Shown: positions 37,128-46,446, counted from the stretch's first letter. The stretch is DNA of 64,000 nucleotides from Enterobacteriaceae bacterium 89 (GCA_014156375.1 RQJH01000002.1:340331-404330), one strand, 5' to 3'. A program made the numbers and translations. Notes: a model not told the origin generated them from the sequence alone.

Positions 37128-38579
37128 CTACAGCAGCCACTCAATCGGCAATAAGTAGGCCATCAGCACCAGCAAACGCCGCCAGAGCGTGGTATCCGGC
37201 TCTTTTTTGAGCTCCCTTTCCCTCCCCTCTTCACGCTCTATCCAGTGAATTTTTCCCCAGCGGGTGAGCTTAAGCTGCCACGCGGCATTGCGCTGGCTGC
37301 GCAAAAAACGGTGGTGGATACGCTGCGCCAGGCTCTCGCTTTCAATCACCAGCCCCATTTCAGTGTTGAGTAACGCAGAGCGGGGATCGAAATTGAAGGA
37401 GCCGATAAACACCTTTTTGCCATCAATGCTGAATGTTTTTGCGTGCAGGCTGGAGCCTGAATTCCCGGTGAGCCCGCGATCGTGGATCCCCGGCAGCGGC
37501 CGGTTTGTCGGTTTTAGCTCATAGAGTTCCACGCCGTGGCGTAACAACTTTTTCCGCCAGCGCGCATAGCCGGCATGCACCATAGCCACATCGTTTGCCG
37601 CCAGCGAATTGGTCAGAATAGCGACCTTCACCCCTTTGCGGACCAGTTGAAGGATCTGCGCCACCCCGGCGCGTCCGGGAACAAAATATGCCGAAATAAT
37701 ATCGATATGCGATTCTGGCGTGCCCATCACCCGACGCAGGCGTTCGGCCAGCAGCTTTTTCGGCGAGGCTTTGCCCGCTCCCTTGCGCGGATCGTCACTG
37801 AGTAGTCTGGTCTTAGCCTGAATGAAGGGTAAATTGCCTTCTCTCTGGCGCTTAACAAATTTGCTGTCTTTGACTCTCTCGAGGTAACGGCGGGACTCCA
37901 GCGCCTGCGCGGGATCTTCAGGGAAGAGAGAATCAGCTACCTGAATATCAGGTTCAGTGTCCAGCACGTGCCTGAGGGAAGCCACCGACTCGCAGTGCCA
38001 GTAGCGTTCGAAATCGTCGGCCACTTCGGCCACCACCGGCCCGACGGCCAGCACATCCAGATCGGAAAAAAGCGGCTCTTCGCCGATACCAAAATAGGCA
38101 TCGCCCACGTTACGACCGCCAATGATGGTTGCTTCGCTATCTGCGGTAAAACTCTTGTTGTGCATCCGTCGGTTCAGACGAGCAAAGTCAGTGAGATAAC
38201 CGAGCATGCGCAGCGTGCGAAAGGAAAAGGGATTGAACAGCTTAATCTCAATATTGGGGTGAGAATCGAGGGTTTTCAGGATCTCGTCCAGCCCACCGGT
38301 GTTGTTATCATCCAGCAGCAGCCGAACCCTGACCCCACGGCAGGCAGCATCCCACAGCGCCTGAAACAGCAGCCGCCCGGAAATATCGTTTTCCCAGATA
38401 TAGTACTGAACGTCGAGCGTTTTGTCGGCCAGGGTTGCTAACTCGTAGCGAGCAGCAAAGGCTTCAATCCCTTCTTCGAGCGTATGGATCCCGCCCGCCT
38501 CTGCCCTTTCATCTTCGGGGGAAGCTAACACGTCTCTGAGACCGGATGCCGGTTCTTCATTTTTACTTTGCGCCTGCAC
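37128..38579 (-). CDS. clsC: Cardiolipin synthase C
   Basis: 483 residues. Phospholipase-D-family enzyme that in E. coli makes cardiolipin from phosphatidylglycerol and phosphatidylethanolamine. Two HKD motifs are seen: HNKSFTADSEATIIGGRN in the first half and HAKTFSIDGKKVFIGSFN in the second. The C-terminus LLPIEWLL is as in E. coli. In E. coli it works with YmdB; no ymdB lies next to it here (ymdA-like gene instead). Convergent with opgC. Confidence 0.95.
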   Translation of the reverse strand: MQAQSKNEEPASGLRDVLASPEDERAEAGGIHTLEEGIEAFAARYELATLADKTLDVQYYIWENDISGRLLFQALWDAACRGVRVRLLLDDNNTGGLDEILKTLDSHPNIEIKLFNPFSFRTLRMLGYLTDFARLNRRMHNKSFTADSEATIIGGRNVGDAYFGIGEEPLFSDLDVLAVGPVVAEVADDFERYWHCESVASLRHVLDTEPDIQVADSLFPEDPAQALESRRYLERVKDSKFVKRQREGNLPFIQAKTRLLSDDPRKGAGKASPKKLLAERLRRVMGTPESHIDIISAYFVPGRAGVAQILQLVRKGVKVAILTNSLAANDVAMVHAGYARWRKKLLRHGVELYELKPTNRPLPGIHDRGLTGNSGSSLHAKTFSIDGKKVFIGSFNFDPRSALLNTEMGLVIESESLAQRIHHRFLRSQRNAAWQLKLTRWGKIHWIEREEGRERELKKEPDTTLWRRLLVLMAYLLPIEWLL

Positions 38580-38657
38580 CAGAACTTCCCCCTGCCAATA
38601 GTTTGTCTATGCAATAGCTTAGCTAAAGGCAGAGGGAAACGGTGCGCGAACAGGATG

Positions 38658-38981
38658 TTATTTGTAATCGACGGTCAGGATACCGAGCGTCTTTTGAGGA
38701 TTGATATAGCGCATGCTGATATTGGCGGCATCATTATTCATTGCACGGCCATTCAGCGCCTGTTGATAAGAAATGGTGGAGGTTTGAACCTGGCCCGAGC
38801 GATAACAACTCATCGAGATGTGTCGGGAGTTGGTGGCAATATTGCAAGGATCCTCAACAATGGCGCCAACAAAATGGATAACACCGCCCTGCGCTGTCGA
38901 ACTTTGCGCAAGGGCAGCGCCAGAGATGAGCGTGGAGGAAAAACAGAACACTGCAAAAGCCTGCCTGATTAAGGTTTTCAT
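38658..38981 (-). CDS. ymdA: YmdA-like small secreted protein
   Basis: 107 residues with a signal peptide (FCFSSTLISGAALA). The body has the look of a type-1-fimbria-like subunit (GGVIHFVGAIVEDPCNI, a second Cys in SMSCYRSGQ, and a C-terminal LGILTVDYK). Its place between csgC and clsC matches E. coli ymdA, though I assign the symbol mainly by position and fold. Two Cys probably form the usual subunit disulphide. Confidence 0.75.
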   Translation of the reverse strand: MKTLIRQAFAVFCFSSTLISGAALAQSSTAQGGVIHFVGAIVEDPCNIATNSRHISMSCYRSGQVQTSTISYQQALNGRAMNNDAANISMRYINPQKTLGILTVDYK

Positions 38982-39137
38982 CGCATAACTCCGTGGAATA
39001 AGTCATCCCTGAGAGAATGTGAGACACCGGCAGACGACGTCGGCCAGGTGCTCATGTCACGACACAGCAAACCTTTACGTTAAAAATAAGCACAGCAAGG
39101 CATTTATGCCAGTCTCCCTCTGTTGCGTAGCCGGGAG

Positions 39138-39467
39138 TTATGTTCTTTCTGCTGATGGCCACTGAGCTGTCAGATGCAGGGCCTGCCCGTCAGTTAACGT
39201 CACTACCACTTTCACCGTGTCGTTCTGAGAGATATTTAATTGCATACGCGAAAGATCTATCGGCTGATTAGCGGGTAACTTTAGCGTTCTGCTTTGCTGA
39301 ATGTTGCTGGAGCCTCCGGCCCCTTCTCTGACGGTTTGAATATTGACCTGACATTCGCACGGTTGGGTGACGGTTACCTGAGGGGTGATGGTGTAAATGT
39401 CCCCCTGATGCGAGACGTTGAAAGCAATCGAGTTGGTTAAGGCCACGGCCAGAAGCAAGCTGTTCAT
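39138..39467 (-). CDS. csgC: Curli assembly protein CsgC
   Basis: 109 residues from the ATG at 39467 (MNSLLLAVALTNSIAF), with a GGAGG ribosome-binding site. Periplasmic immunoglobulin-like protein that stops CsgA from forming amyloid before export. The CxC redox pair is present as PCECQV. It lies after a terminator that follows csgA, so it is likely expressed mostly by read-through. Confidence 0.95.
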   Translation of the reverse strand: MNSLLLAVALTNSIAFNVSHQGDIYTITPQVTVTQPCECQVNIQTVREGAGGSSNIQQSRTLKLPANQPIDLSRMQLNISQNDTVKVVVTLTDGQALHLTAQWPSAERT

Positions 39468-39481
39468 GTGTTCCTCCAAAC

Positions 39482-39506
39482 AAAAAAAACAGGGCACGGG
39501 CCCTGT
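39482..39506 (-). terminator. Terminator/attenuator between csgA and csgC
   Basis: ACAGGGC (39489–39495) pairs with GCCCTGT (39500–39506), with a T run on the minus strand. It would make csgBA the main transcript and csgC a lower-level read-through product. Confidence 0.85.
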
Positions 39507-39529
39507 TTTTATATAGTTCGAAAACCAGA

Positions 39530-39997
39530 TTAATGCTGGTAAACGTTAGCCCAGTTAGCCGAACCTTTCTGGGTCACGTTCACAATAGAGCTGTCAGCAG
39601 TCTGAGTTACGCTGGCACCGTTACCGCCGCCCCAGCCGTACAGGCCGCTTTGAGTAACGTTGATGGTGGAGTTGTCACCAGTCTGGTTAGCTGTAGCGTT
39701 GTTGCCGTAGCCAGTCTGAGACACGTTGATATCACTGTTATAGGCCCCGTTTTGGTTGGCAACAGCGCCGTTACCGTAGCCTTTCTGGGTGATATTCACA
39801 TCAGCGTATTTAGAAGAGCTTTGGTCAACGCTTGCGCCGTTGCCTGCGCCTTCCTGATAAATATTCACAGTTTCATTACTGGAGTTTTGTGGCATAGAGC
39901 CCCCGCCACCAGGGAAACCGCCACCGCCACCAGGACCACCCGCAAATGCCGCGCCAGAAACAAGAACCATTGCAATCATAGACATTTTAATATTCAT
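39530..39997 (-). CDS. csgA: Major curlin subunit
   Basis: 155 residues from the ATG at 39997 (MNIKMSMIAMVLVSGAAFA, signal peptide). Secreted amyloid subunit of curli. A Gly-rich N-terminal segment replaces the E. coli N22. Five curlin repeats follow with the (S)x5QxGxGNxAx3Q pattern: NIYQEGAGNGASVDQ, NITQKGYGNGAVANQ, NVSQTGYGNNATANQ, an enlarged fourth repeat (QSGLYGWGGGNGASVTQ), and NVTQKGSANWANVYQ. The repeats are clearly homologous to, but much diverged from, E. coli CsgA. 39 bp after csgB. Confidence 0.96.
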   Translation of the reverse strand: MNIKMSMIAMVLVSGAAFAGGPGGGGGFPGGGGSMPQNSSNETVNIYQEGAGNGASVDQSSSKYADVNITQKGYGNGAVANQNGAYNSDINVSQTGYGNNATANQTGDNSTINVTQSGLYGWGGGNGASVTQTADSSIVNVTQKGSANWANVYQH

Positions 39998-40036
39998 AAA
40001 ACCCCCATTGGCTTGATAGTATTCGCCTGCTGACAA

Positions 40037-40495
40037 TTAATGCGTTATTACGCGTATTGCCATTTGCGACGAGTTTTGCACAATAACTGTTTTACTACCT
40101 ACGGACTGCTGTTGAGAAATACTGGCGGAATTACCCGAACCTCGTTGAATAATAACGCCGGTGTTTCCATAGCCTGATTGGCTAATATCTGCATCATTAC
40201 TGCTTCCGGCCTGATCGACATAGGCCAGATTGTACCCGCCGGACTGCGACACATCAGCCTGATTGTTGTTACCTCGTTGAGAAACAACAGCAATTTGATG
40301 GCTACCATCCTGCTGAGCATTCACGCCGTTCCCATAACCTCGCTGATCCACAATAGCGGTTTCATTAGTGAAGTTAGAGTTAAGCCCATTGGCGATCAGA
40401 TTATATTCTGGGCTGGCCAGATCATAACCCGCTGCAGCTACAAATCCAGGTATCGCCAGCAGTGATAACGACAAAAAATAAGCTTTCTTGTTCAT
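40037..40495 (-). CDS. csgB: Curlin nucleator subunit
   Basis: 152 residues. Minor curlin that is held at the cell surface and seeds CsgA polymerisation. Signal peptide ends at FVAAA; mature protein begins GYDLASPEYN. Curlin repeats include QRGYGNG, QRGNNNQ, QAGSSND, QSGYGNT and QRGSGNS. The end QMAIRVITH matches the anchor repeat of E. coli CsgB. First gene of csgBA(C). Confidence 0.97.
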   Translation of the reverse strand: MNKKAYFLSLSLLAIPGFVAAAGYDLASPEYNLIANGLNSNFTNETAIVDQRGYGNGVNAQQDGSHQIAVVSQRGNNNQADVSQSGGYNLAYVDQAGSSNDADISQSGYGNTGVIIQRGSGNSASISQQQSVGSKTVIVQNSSQMAIRVITH

Positions 40496-41223
40496 GTTCC
40501 ACCCGCTTGAATCCTGGCCACTTCATTTGCTGTTAAATAACGCCGCGGTTGTTGTTAATGCGACGTTACGATGAACAGTATGTTGCTGACCAAAATTAAA
40601 AGGTGTCACCCGCAAGGTTGATTTTAATTTTTTCGGATCATTCCTAAGTATTAGAATTGACGTATGTCTGCGTTTGCTAATGAAAATAATATCGCCGTTA
40701 TTTAAATAACTATTCATCCATTCAGGATAAGCTTATAAATCAAGGCGTTTAGGCACTGACGAAAAAACCAAGCGCGAAGATCAGGATCCTGATCTCAATT
40801 AGCCAACTTTTTCTTAAGGAAAAACCGTTACAGATACTTATCTTATACCGACGATCAACAAGTCTTTGTTTATAAAGATATATCAAATTAAAAACAATGA
40901 GATAGAATATTTGTGTGACTTATTAAATTGATGCACAACTAATACTATGTACAACTTTATCATCATTTCCAAATCATTTTACCCCCATCAATTTACATTT
41001 TAATATTGCAAGTTACATTCTGTTACAGTGTTTGATCTTGCTTAAAGATTGGTAATGACTAGATTGAGATCAGAAGTACCTAATATTGTTTTATTGACTT
41101 TTAACCCTCTCTGGGTTTTGAACTTTAAACGTATACACAGTAATGCAGCCTTGATCAGTACTTCTGGAACCTCATATTTTTATGAGGAAACTGACAGCTG
41201 CCAGAAAACAGTGGAGTTTCATC
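40496..41223. promoter_or_regulatory. csgB–csgD divergent control region
   Basis: 728 bp without a convincing gene, strongly AT-rich in its right-hand half. The equivalent E. coli region has a similar length and binds OmpR, CpxR, IHF, H-NS, RstA and CsgD. Apart from one CsgD-like box (40602–40612) I do not claim single sites by eye. Confidence 0.85.
40602..40612 (-). promoter_or_regulatory. Putative CsgD-binding box of csgBA
   Basis: On the minus strand CGGGTGACACC, close to the CsgD consensus CGGGKGAGNKA, about 107 bp upstream of the csgB start codon, which is where CsgD activates csgBA in E. coli. Confidence 0.45.
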
Positions 41224-41871
41224 ATGTTAAATGAAGTCCATAGTTTAGGTAGTACGCTCGTTCTCGTCACTAAACCGTCATTACAGGCCAGCGCACTTTT
41301 GCAGTATTTAAAGTCAACGCTGGATATATCAGGAAAAGTGCAAAATATTCATCGTGTTACTGAAGAAGCCTTACCTGATAGCATTATGATTTTCGATATG
41401 ATGGAAGCTGACAAGAGGCTGATTAGTCACTGGCAAGAGAATCTTGGCCGAAAAAACAATGGGATGAAACTGGTGTTGCTAAATACACCGGAAGAGTACC
41501 CCTTCAAGGATATCGAAAACTGGCCACATATAAACGGTGTCTTTTATAACAACGAAACGGAAGCCCGGCTGATTGAAGGACTCAGCATGATTATGCACGG
41601 GGAATGTTATTTCTCGCATAAGCTTGCCAGCTATTTGATTACACACTCTGGTAATTACCGCTATAACAATGCCGAAAGCGCAATGCTGACGCAGCGTGAG
41701 CGGGAAATTCTGAATAAACTTCGGGTCGGAGCTTCCAACGTGGAAATCGCCCGCTCGCTGTTTATCAGTGAAAATACCGTCAAAACTCATCTGTATAATC
41801 TTTTCAAAAAGTTAGCCGTAAAAAACAGGACCCAGGCCGTCTCCTGGGCCAATGATAATCTCAGGCGTTAG
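41224..41871 (+). CDS. csgD: Curli/biofilm master regulator CsgD
   Basis: 215 residues from the ATG at 41224 ([17 protein letters not shown]); in-frame starts upstream are not needed. LuxR/FixJ-type regulator that turns on csgBA and cellulose synthesis. N-terminal receiver-like domain (about 1–145), C-terminal helix-turn-helix ([39 protein letters not shown]) nearly the same as E. coli. First gene of csgDEFG, 17 bp before csgE. Confidence 0.98.
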   Translation: MLNEVHSLGSTLVLVTKPSLQASALLQYLKSTLDISGKVQNIHRVTEEALPDSIMIFDMMEADKRLISHWQENLGRKNNGMKLVLLNTPEEYPFKDIENWPHINGVFYNNETEARLIEGLSMIMHGECYFSHKLASYLITHSGNYRYNNAESAMLTQREREILNKLRVGASNVEIARSLFISENTVKTHLYNLFKKLAVKNRTQAVSWANDNLRR

Positions 41872-41888
41872 TCAAACAGGCAAACACC

Positions 41889-42299
41889 ATGAAACGTTCC
41901 CTGTGCTGGCTTGTTATAGCCAACCTGCTACTGCTTGCGCCCTGCGTACAGGCTGCAACTAAAAAAGCAGCCGTCGGAGAGGTGGAAATACCGGGTATTG
42001 TGGCCGACCACACCGTATCGTCAGTAGGGCATGATTTTTATCGCGCCTTTACCGACAAATGGGCCAGCACCACCCGGGAGAATATATCCATTAATGAAAG
42101 ACCCAGCGCCCGCTGGGGAAGCTGGATAACAATTACAGTTAATCAGGACATTATGTTTCAGACCTTTTTATTCCCGATTAAACGGGACTTTGATAAGACC
42201 GTAGACGCTGCACTGCAAACAACTCAGGAAGGCATCAATAAACGCCAAATCGACAATGCGTTATTGAAAACTGACGATCTGGCACACGACGAATTTTAA
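41889..42299 (+). CDS. csgE: Curli transport specificity factor CsgE
   Basis: 136 residues with a signal peptide ([15 protein letters not shown]). Periplasmic nonamer that caps the CsgG channel and directs CsgA into it. Conserved [20 protein letters not shown] and [20 protein letters not shown]. It is slightly longer than E. coli CsgE (129) because of extra residues just after the signal peptide (TKKAAVGEV). Confidence 0.96.
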   Translation: MKRSLCWLVIANLLLLAPCVQAATKKAAVGEVEIPGIVADHTVSSVGHDFYRAFTDKWASTTRENISINERPSARWGSWITITVNQDIMFQTFLFPIKRDFDKTVDAALQTTQEGINKRQIDNALLKTDDLAHDEF

Positions 42300-42320
42300 A
42301 CATAGAGGGTGGAGGCAATC

Positions 42321-42737
42321 ATGCGTATCGCCTGTACTGTCGCTTTGCTCGCATTTATTGCACCAGCAAGTTGGGCCGGTAATATGGTTTTTCAGTTTGT
42401 TAACCCAAACTTTGGGGGCAACCCTAATAACGGCCCATTTTTGCTTAATGAAGCTCAGGCGCAAAACTCGTATAAAGCACCTGGCAGCAGTGATTTAGGT
42501 TATACAGCACCTTCCGCGCTGGATAACTTTACCTCAGCCATTCAGTCGCAATTACTGAGCGGTTTATTGGGGAACGTCGCAACCGGTAAACCGGGGCGCC
42601 TCGTCACCAATGACTTTATTGTGGATATTGCCAACAGCAATGGTCAGCTCACGCTAAACGTAACGGACCGAAGCACCGGTAAAACCTCGACAATACAGGT
42701 CTCCGGATTGCAGCAGACGTCGACGTCTGATCAATAG
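42321..42737 (+). CDS. csgF: Curli assembly protein CsgF
   Basis: 138 residues from the ATG at 42321 ([20 protein letters not shown]), preceded by GGTGGAGG. Exported protein that plugs into the CsgG mouth and links it to CsgB. Mature N-terminus [20 protein letters not shown] is the conserved CsgG-binding segment. 21 bp after csgE. Confidence 0.97.
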   Translation: MRIACTVALLAFIAPASWAGNMVFQFVNPNFGGNPNNGPFLLNEAQAQNSYKAPGSSDLGYTAPSALDNFTSAIQSQLLSGLLGNVATGKPGRLVTNDFIVDIANSNGQLTLNVTDRSTGKTSTIQVSGLQQTSTSDQ

Positions 42738-42763
42738 CCAATGACCCGAACAGGAAAATAACC

Positions 42764-43597
42764 ATGAAACGTTTATTTGTACTTCTGGTGGTCATCTTAC
42801 TCAGTGGCTGTCTGACCGCCCCGCCGAAAGAGGCTGCAAAACCGACGTTATTGCCGCGGGCGCAGAGTTATCGTGACCTGACTCATTTACCGGCACCGCA
42901 AGGCAAGCTCTATGTTTCTGTCTACAATATTCAGGACGAAACCGGGCAATTTAAACCTTATCCGGCCAGTAACTTCTCCACTGCCGTGCCACAAAGCGCC
43001 ACCGCCATGCTGGTGACGGCATTAAAAGATTCAAAATGGTTTATTCCTCTTGAACGTCAGGGATTACAAAACCTGCTGAACGAACGCAAAATCATTCGCG
43101 CCGCTCAGGAGAATGGTAACGTCGGCGCAAATAACCGCGCACCGTTGCAGGCATTAAGCTCGGCGAACGTCATTATTGAAGGTTCAATTATCGGCTATGA
43201 AAGTAACGTGAAATCAGGTGGGATTGGTGCCCGTTATTTTGGCATCGGTGGCGACACGCAATACCAGCTTGATCAGATTGCCGTCAACCTGCGCGTGATT
43301 AACGTCAGCACCGGTGAAGTGCTTTCTTCGGTCAATACCAGCAAAACGATATTGTCCTATGAAGTTCAGGCCGGGGTATTCCGCTTTATTGATTACCAGC
43401 GACTGCTGGAAGGTGAAGTTGGTTACACCTCGAACGAACCTGTGATGCTGTGTCTGATGTCCGCGATTGAGACCGGGGTGATTTACCTGATTAATGACGG
43501 TATCGAACGCGGTCTGTGGAATCTGCAAAACTCCGGGGACGTGAACAACGCTATTCTGACCAAATATCGCGATATGGCCTCTCCTCCGGAATCCTGA
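42764..43597 (+). CDS. csgG: Curli secretion channel lipoprotein CsgG
   Basis: 277 residues with lipobox LLSGC at the N-terminus. Nine-fold outer-membrane pore through which curlin is exported. Conserved VYNIQDETGQFKPYPASNFS and the constriction-loop region VPQSATAM. Last gene of csgDEFG, followed by a two-way terminator. Confidence 0.98.
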   Translation: MKRLFVLLVVILLSGCLTAPPKEAAKPTLLPRAQSYRDLTHLPAPQGKLYVSVYNIQDETGQFKPYPASNFSTAVPQSATAMLVTALKDSKWFIPLERQGLQNLLNERKIIRAAQENGNVGANNRAPLQALSSANVIIEGSIIGYESNVKSGGIGARYFGIGGDTQYQLDQIAVNLRVINVSTGEVLSSVNTSKTILSYEVQAGVFRFIDYQRLLEGEVGYTSNEPVMLCLMSAIETGVIYLINDGIERGLWNLQNSGDVNNAILTKYRDMASPPES

Positions 43598-43608
43598 TTC
43601 TGGTGCAA

Positions 43609-43640
43609 AAAAAAGCGTAGCTTCGGGCTACGCTTTTTTA
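43609..43640. terminator. Bidirectional terminator between csgG and ycdZ
   Basis: GCGTAGC-TTCGG-GCTACGC with an A run before and a T run after, placed between the convergent csgG and ycdZ genes so that it can stop both. Confidence 0.93.
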
Positions 43641-44126
43641 TTATTCCTTCACAGGATTTGCCGAAGTCTGCCGCCGGGCGCTGTAGGCCGCCAGCCACAC
43701 TCCACTGTTTTTCATCGCGTAGCCAAACACCAGTCCCAGCGCCAGCGAAGGCACCACGACTTTCCAGTCAGCCTGCCCTGCGAAGGTCGCACAGGCGCCA
43801 ATGAAAGTTCCCGGCACAAAGGAGAGCAGCAGCTGTTTTGCCTGCAGGCACATCAGGAAGGCCACAATCCCGGTCATGACATAGCCCAGGATTTCCAGAT
43901 GCGGGGCCAGCGCACTGCCGTGAATAATGATCAGCGCCCAGACCACTCCGCTCATCACGGTAGCCGAAGCAATAGCCAGACCTTTCAGCCCACCCTGCGG
44001 ACAGGCAAAGTAAGCCGTACAGCCAAGAAATCCCGCCCAGCTCAAAAGGCCGAGAGAGACCGCCACCCATCCCCAAAGTCCGGAGAGAATGCCTGTAGTG
44101 AGTGCAAGAGAGAGAAGTAGGTTCAT
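43641..44126 (-). CDS. ycdZ: YcdZ, DUF1097 membrane protein
   Basis: 161 residues from the ATG at 44126 (MNLLLSLALTTGILSG). DUF1097 family with about five hydrophobic segments; HLEILGYVMTGIVAFLMCLQ and GTFIGACATFAGQADWK are conserved. Inner-membrane protein of unknown function; in E. coli the gene is anaerobically induced. Confidence 0.95.
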   Translation of the reverse strand: MNLLLSLALTTGILSGLWGWVAVSLGLLSWAGFLGCTAYFACPQGGLKGLAIASATVMSGVVWALIIIHGSALAPHLEILGYVMTGIVAFLMCLQAKQLLLSFVPGTFIGACATFAGQADWKVVVPSLALGLVFGYAMKNSGVWLAAYSARRQTSANPVKE

Positions 44127-44228
44127 GACGCGCATAATAGCAGATGCGCGATTGTTGAATGAGATCCGCAGCACAGTATTTGCAACGGCGTGCGCACCGT
44201 TGCATTTACAGTGTGAGTAAAGTCACAT

Positions 44229-44783
44229 TTACTCGTCAGTTTCTTCCTGCAATTCATCCCACATCGCCGACAGCGCTTCGCGCGTTACCGTCGCCATGGT
44301 GCGCCAGAACGGCGTGGTAGCATGCGCTTCCACTTTGCCAAGGAAAGTCCCGACCCACGGCAGCAGATAGTCCGCGAACAGGGTGTCGACGGCTTCGGTT
44401 TCATCTTCAGCGGAATTATCTTCCAGCCAGGAAGCCGCCAGCAGCAAGGTCCCGATATGATCGGCAGGCGTATCGCTCAGCGGCATGCCGCGAGAAGAAA
44501 GGAAGCTGCGAACTTCCGCTTCAGTTGCCCCTTCCACCCACGCGCTGCGATAAGGAGACACGCTGCACTCTTCGCCAACGAACAGCGCGTTGTAATCTGC
44601 CGCCAGCTGCTGCACGTCGCAGTTTTTCTGCAACCGCTCCAGCAATTCATCCTGTTCCAGCGGCCAGCTTGCCGCCAGTTTCCCTTCACGAATCAGGGTA
44701 AACAGCGGCACCAACAGCGGATCCTGCGGCTGGCGGTAGTACAGAGAGCCCAGCACGCGGCAGAGAATTGAAAACTCGTTCAT
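44229..44783 (-). CDS. ycdY: TorD/DmsD-family chaperone YcdY
   Basis: 184 residues, all helical in appearance. TorD-like redox-enzyme maturation protein; in E. coli it activates YcdX by supporting zinc loading. LGSLYYRQPQDPLLVPLF at the N-terminus and the YRSAWVEGATEAEVRSFL region match. 21 bp downstream of ycdX, in the same unit. Confidence 0.95.
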   Translation of the reverse strand: MNEFSILCRVLGSLYYRQPQDPLLVPLFTLIREGKLAASWPLEQDELLERLQKNCDVQQLAADYNALFVGEECSVSPYRSAWVEGATEAEVRSFLSSRGMPLSDTPADHIGTLLLAASWLEDNSAEDETEAVDTLFADYLLPWVGTFLGKVEAHATTPFWRTMATVTREALSAMWDELQEETDE

Positions 44784-44804
44784 TCAGTTATTCCATTAAG
44801 GCAG

Positions 44805-45542
44805 TTAAAGTTCGGCAAATTCGGCAATCGGCGCCATCCCACGCGACTCAAGAAAATCGAGCAGACGCCGAGGTGTGACGTTAAGTATACGGTCTTCCGG
44901 GAAATCGACAGCGTCGAGAATTTTCCGGCATTCGGTAAAGTCGCCCAGGGTAAACGCGGTATGTGAATCAGAACCCAGCGCGACCCAACCACCGGCATCA
45001 CGTACGGCGGCAGCGACCGCACGGCAGTTTTCTTCACTGCCCGGACGGGAAGAGACAAAGGAAGAGTTGTTAATTTCCAGCGCCACATGGTGTTTTGCCG
45101 CCGCTTCCGCCACCGCTTTGACATCAATCGGGTATTTCGGATTGCCCGGATGGCTAATCATATGCACGTTGCCGCTAGCAATAGTCGCAATCATCGCTTC
45201 GGTATTCGTCGCTTTATCCTGCGGCGGGAACACCGGCTCGTGAAAACCGGCAATGAAGAAATCCAGTGACGTCAGCATCGGGCCAGTACAATCAATTTCG
45301 CCCTGGGTGTTTTTGATGTTGGCTTCAATGCCGCGCAGGATCCCTACCCCATCAACCATCCGCGGCCAGATGCGCATATTGACGAAGTGCCAGTAATGCG
45401 GCGCATCGGCCATGTCAGGGCCATGATCGGTGATGGCAAACAGTTTGATCCCTTTGCGCTTTGCTTCGGCAATATAATCATGAAGGGTGCTGTAGGCGTG
45501 GGTGCTGGCGACGGTGTGCATATGCAGGTCAACAGGATACAT
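44805..45542 (-). CDS. ycdX: PHP-family zinc phosphatase YcdX
   Basis: 245 residues from the ATG at 45542 ([18 protein letters not shown]). PHP-domain phosphatase with a trinuclear zinc site; visible metal ligands are His7 and His9 (LHMHT), ITDHGPD, GIEAN, ISHPGNP and GSDSHTAF. Linked to swarming in E. coli. Upstream of its chaperone ycdY. Confidence 0.97.
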   Translation of the reverse strand: MYPVDLHMHTVASTHAYSTLHDYIAEAKRKGIKLFAITDHGPDMADAPHYWHFVNMRIWPRMVDGVGILRGIEANIKNTQGEIDCTGPMLTSLDFFIAGFHEPVFPPQDKATNTEAMIATIASGNVHMISHPGNPKYPIDVKAVAEAAAKHHVALEINNSSFVSSRPGSEENCRAVAAAVRDAGGWVALGSDSHTAFTLGDFTECRKILDAVDFPEDRILNVTPRRLLDFLESRGMAPIAEFAEL

Positions 45543-45627
45543 CACATTCTCCTCTGTCTTATTAAAGCCAAGCATAGCAGGAATACCCGGCTATTTTTAG
45601 CGAAAAACCCGGCTCAGCCTGGCGGGC

Positions 45628-46446
45628 TTAGGCCAGCCGCTGAAACATCGGATAGGTGAAAAACAGCAGATGGCAAAGATTCAGCCCAAAATGGAACAGC
45701 ACCGCCACCCACAATCTTCCGCTCCACATCCAGGCGAGTCCATAAATCAGCCCGGCCAGGGTCGCGAAGATAACCAGCAGGCTTCCACCAGCGTAATGCA
45801 GACCACCGAACAGCAGTGAAGCGACAATCAATGCCAGCACGGGATGCATTACCGATGACAGCCGCTGCTGCAGGTAGCCGCGAAACAGCGCTTCTTCCGC
45901 CAGAGACACGAAGAAAATATTGGCCAGCACGAACTGGAACAGCCATTCCGGGCGGTGAAATTCTGTTCTCAGGCCACCGAGCGACACCGCCAGCATCAGC
46001 AAAGCCGGCACCGCCGCCACTAAGATGAGCCAGTACCCTGGTTTCGCCTTCGAATGGTCAGATGTGACGAATAAAGATTTCAGGCAAATCAGCAAGACAA
46101 ACGGAACCAGGGCTTTATCAAGGTTGTAGTACATCGTGAAGGGGGCGCTTTGGGCACCTGCTCTCACCCCTTCCAGAACTTTGGGGTTATGAAAACCCGG
46201 TATGAGATGCAGCATCAGCCCGATTGCTGTCGCGACCAGCAGGATCTCAAGCAGGATATGGGTCGTTTTCGAGCGGGATTGATAATAAAGGGCTGCGACA
46301 GCGGCGATGACGGCTAAAAAAACCCCGGCTCGCCAGTCGAGGACATGAGTGTATGCCCCAATCGCGACAGTCAGCGCTAAAAGGCCGAGCGAGAGCTTTT
46401 TGTTAAATTGAAGCGTGAGCAGTGATCCAGCCAGTAAGTACCACAT
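45628..46446 (-). CDS. CPBP-family intramembrane glutamic endopeptidase
   Basis: 272 residues, about eight hydrophobic segments. The three CPBP (Abi/CAAX protease) motifs are present: EEALFRGYL with the paired Glu and Arg, FGGLHYAGG, and FHFGLNLCHLL. An AAGGA ribosome-binding site precedes the ATG. Such proteins cleave or modify membrane peptides; in some bacteria they give bacteriocin self-immunity. It stands alone between ycdX and ghrA, where E. coli K-12 has no such gene. Substrate unknown. Confidence 0.85.
   Translation of the reverse strand: MWYLLAGSLLTLQFNKKLSLGLLALTVAIGAYTHVLDWRAGVFLAVIAAVAALYYQSRSKTTHILLEILLVATAIGLMLHLIPGFHNPKVLEGVRAGAQSAPFTMYYNLDKALVPFVLLICLKSLFVTSDHSKAKPGYWLILVAAVPALLMLAVSLGGLRTEFHRPEWLFQFVLANIFFVSLAEEALFRGYLQQRLSSVMHPVLALIVASLLFGGLHYAGGSLLVIFATLAGLIYGLAWMWSGRLWVAVLFHFGLNLCHLLFFTYPMFQRLA

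Noticed and set aside
40523-40717. 64-codon minus-strand frame in the csgB–csgD gap
   Set aside because: No ribosome-binding site or family match; it lies in a region known for regulation, and the putative CsgD box falls inside it.
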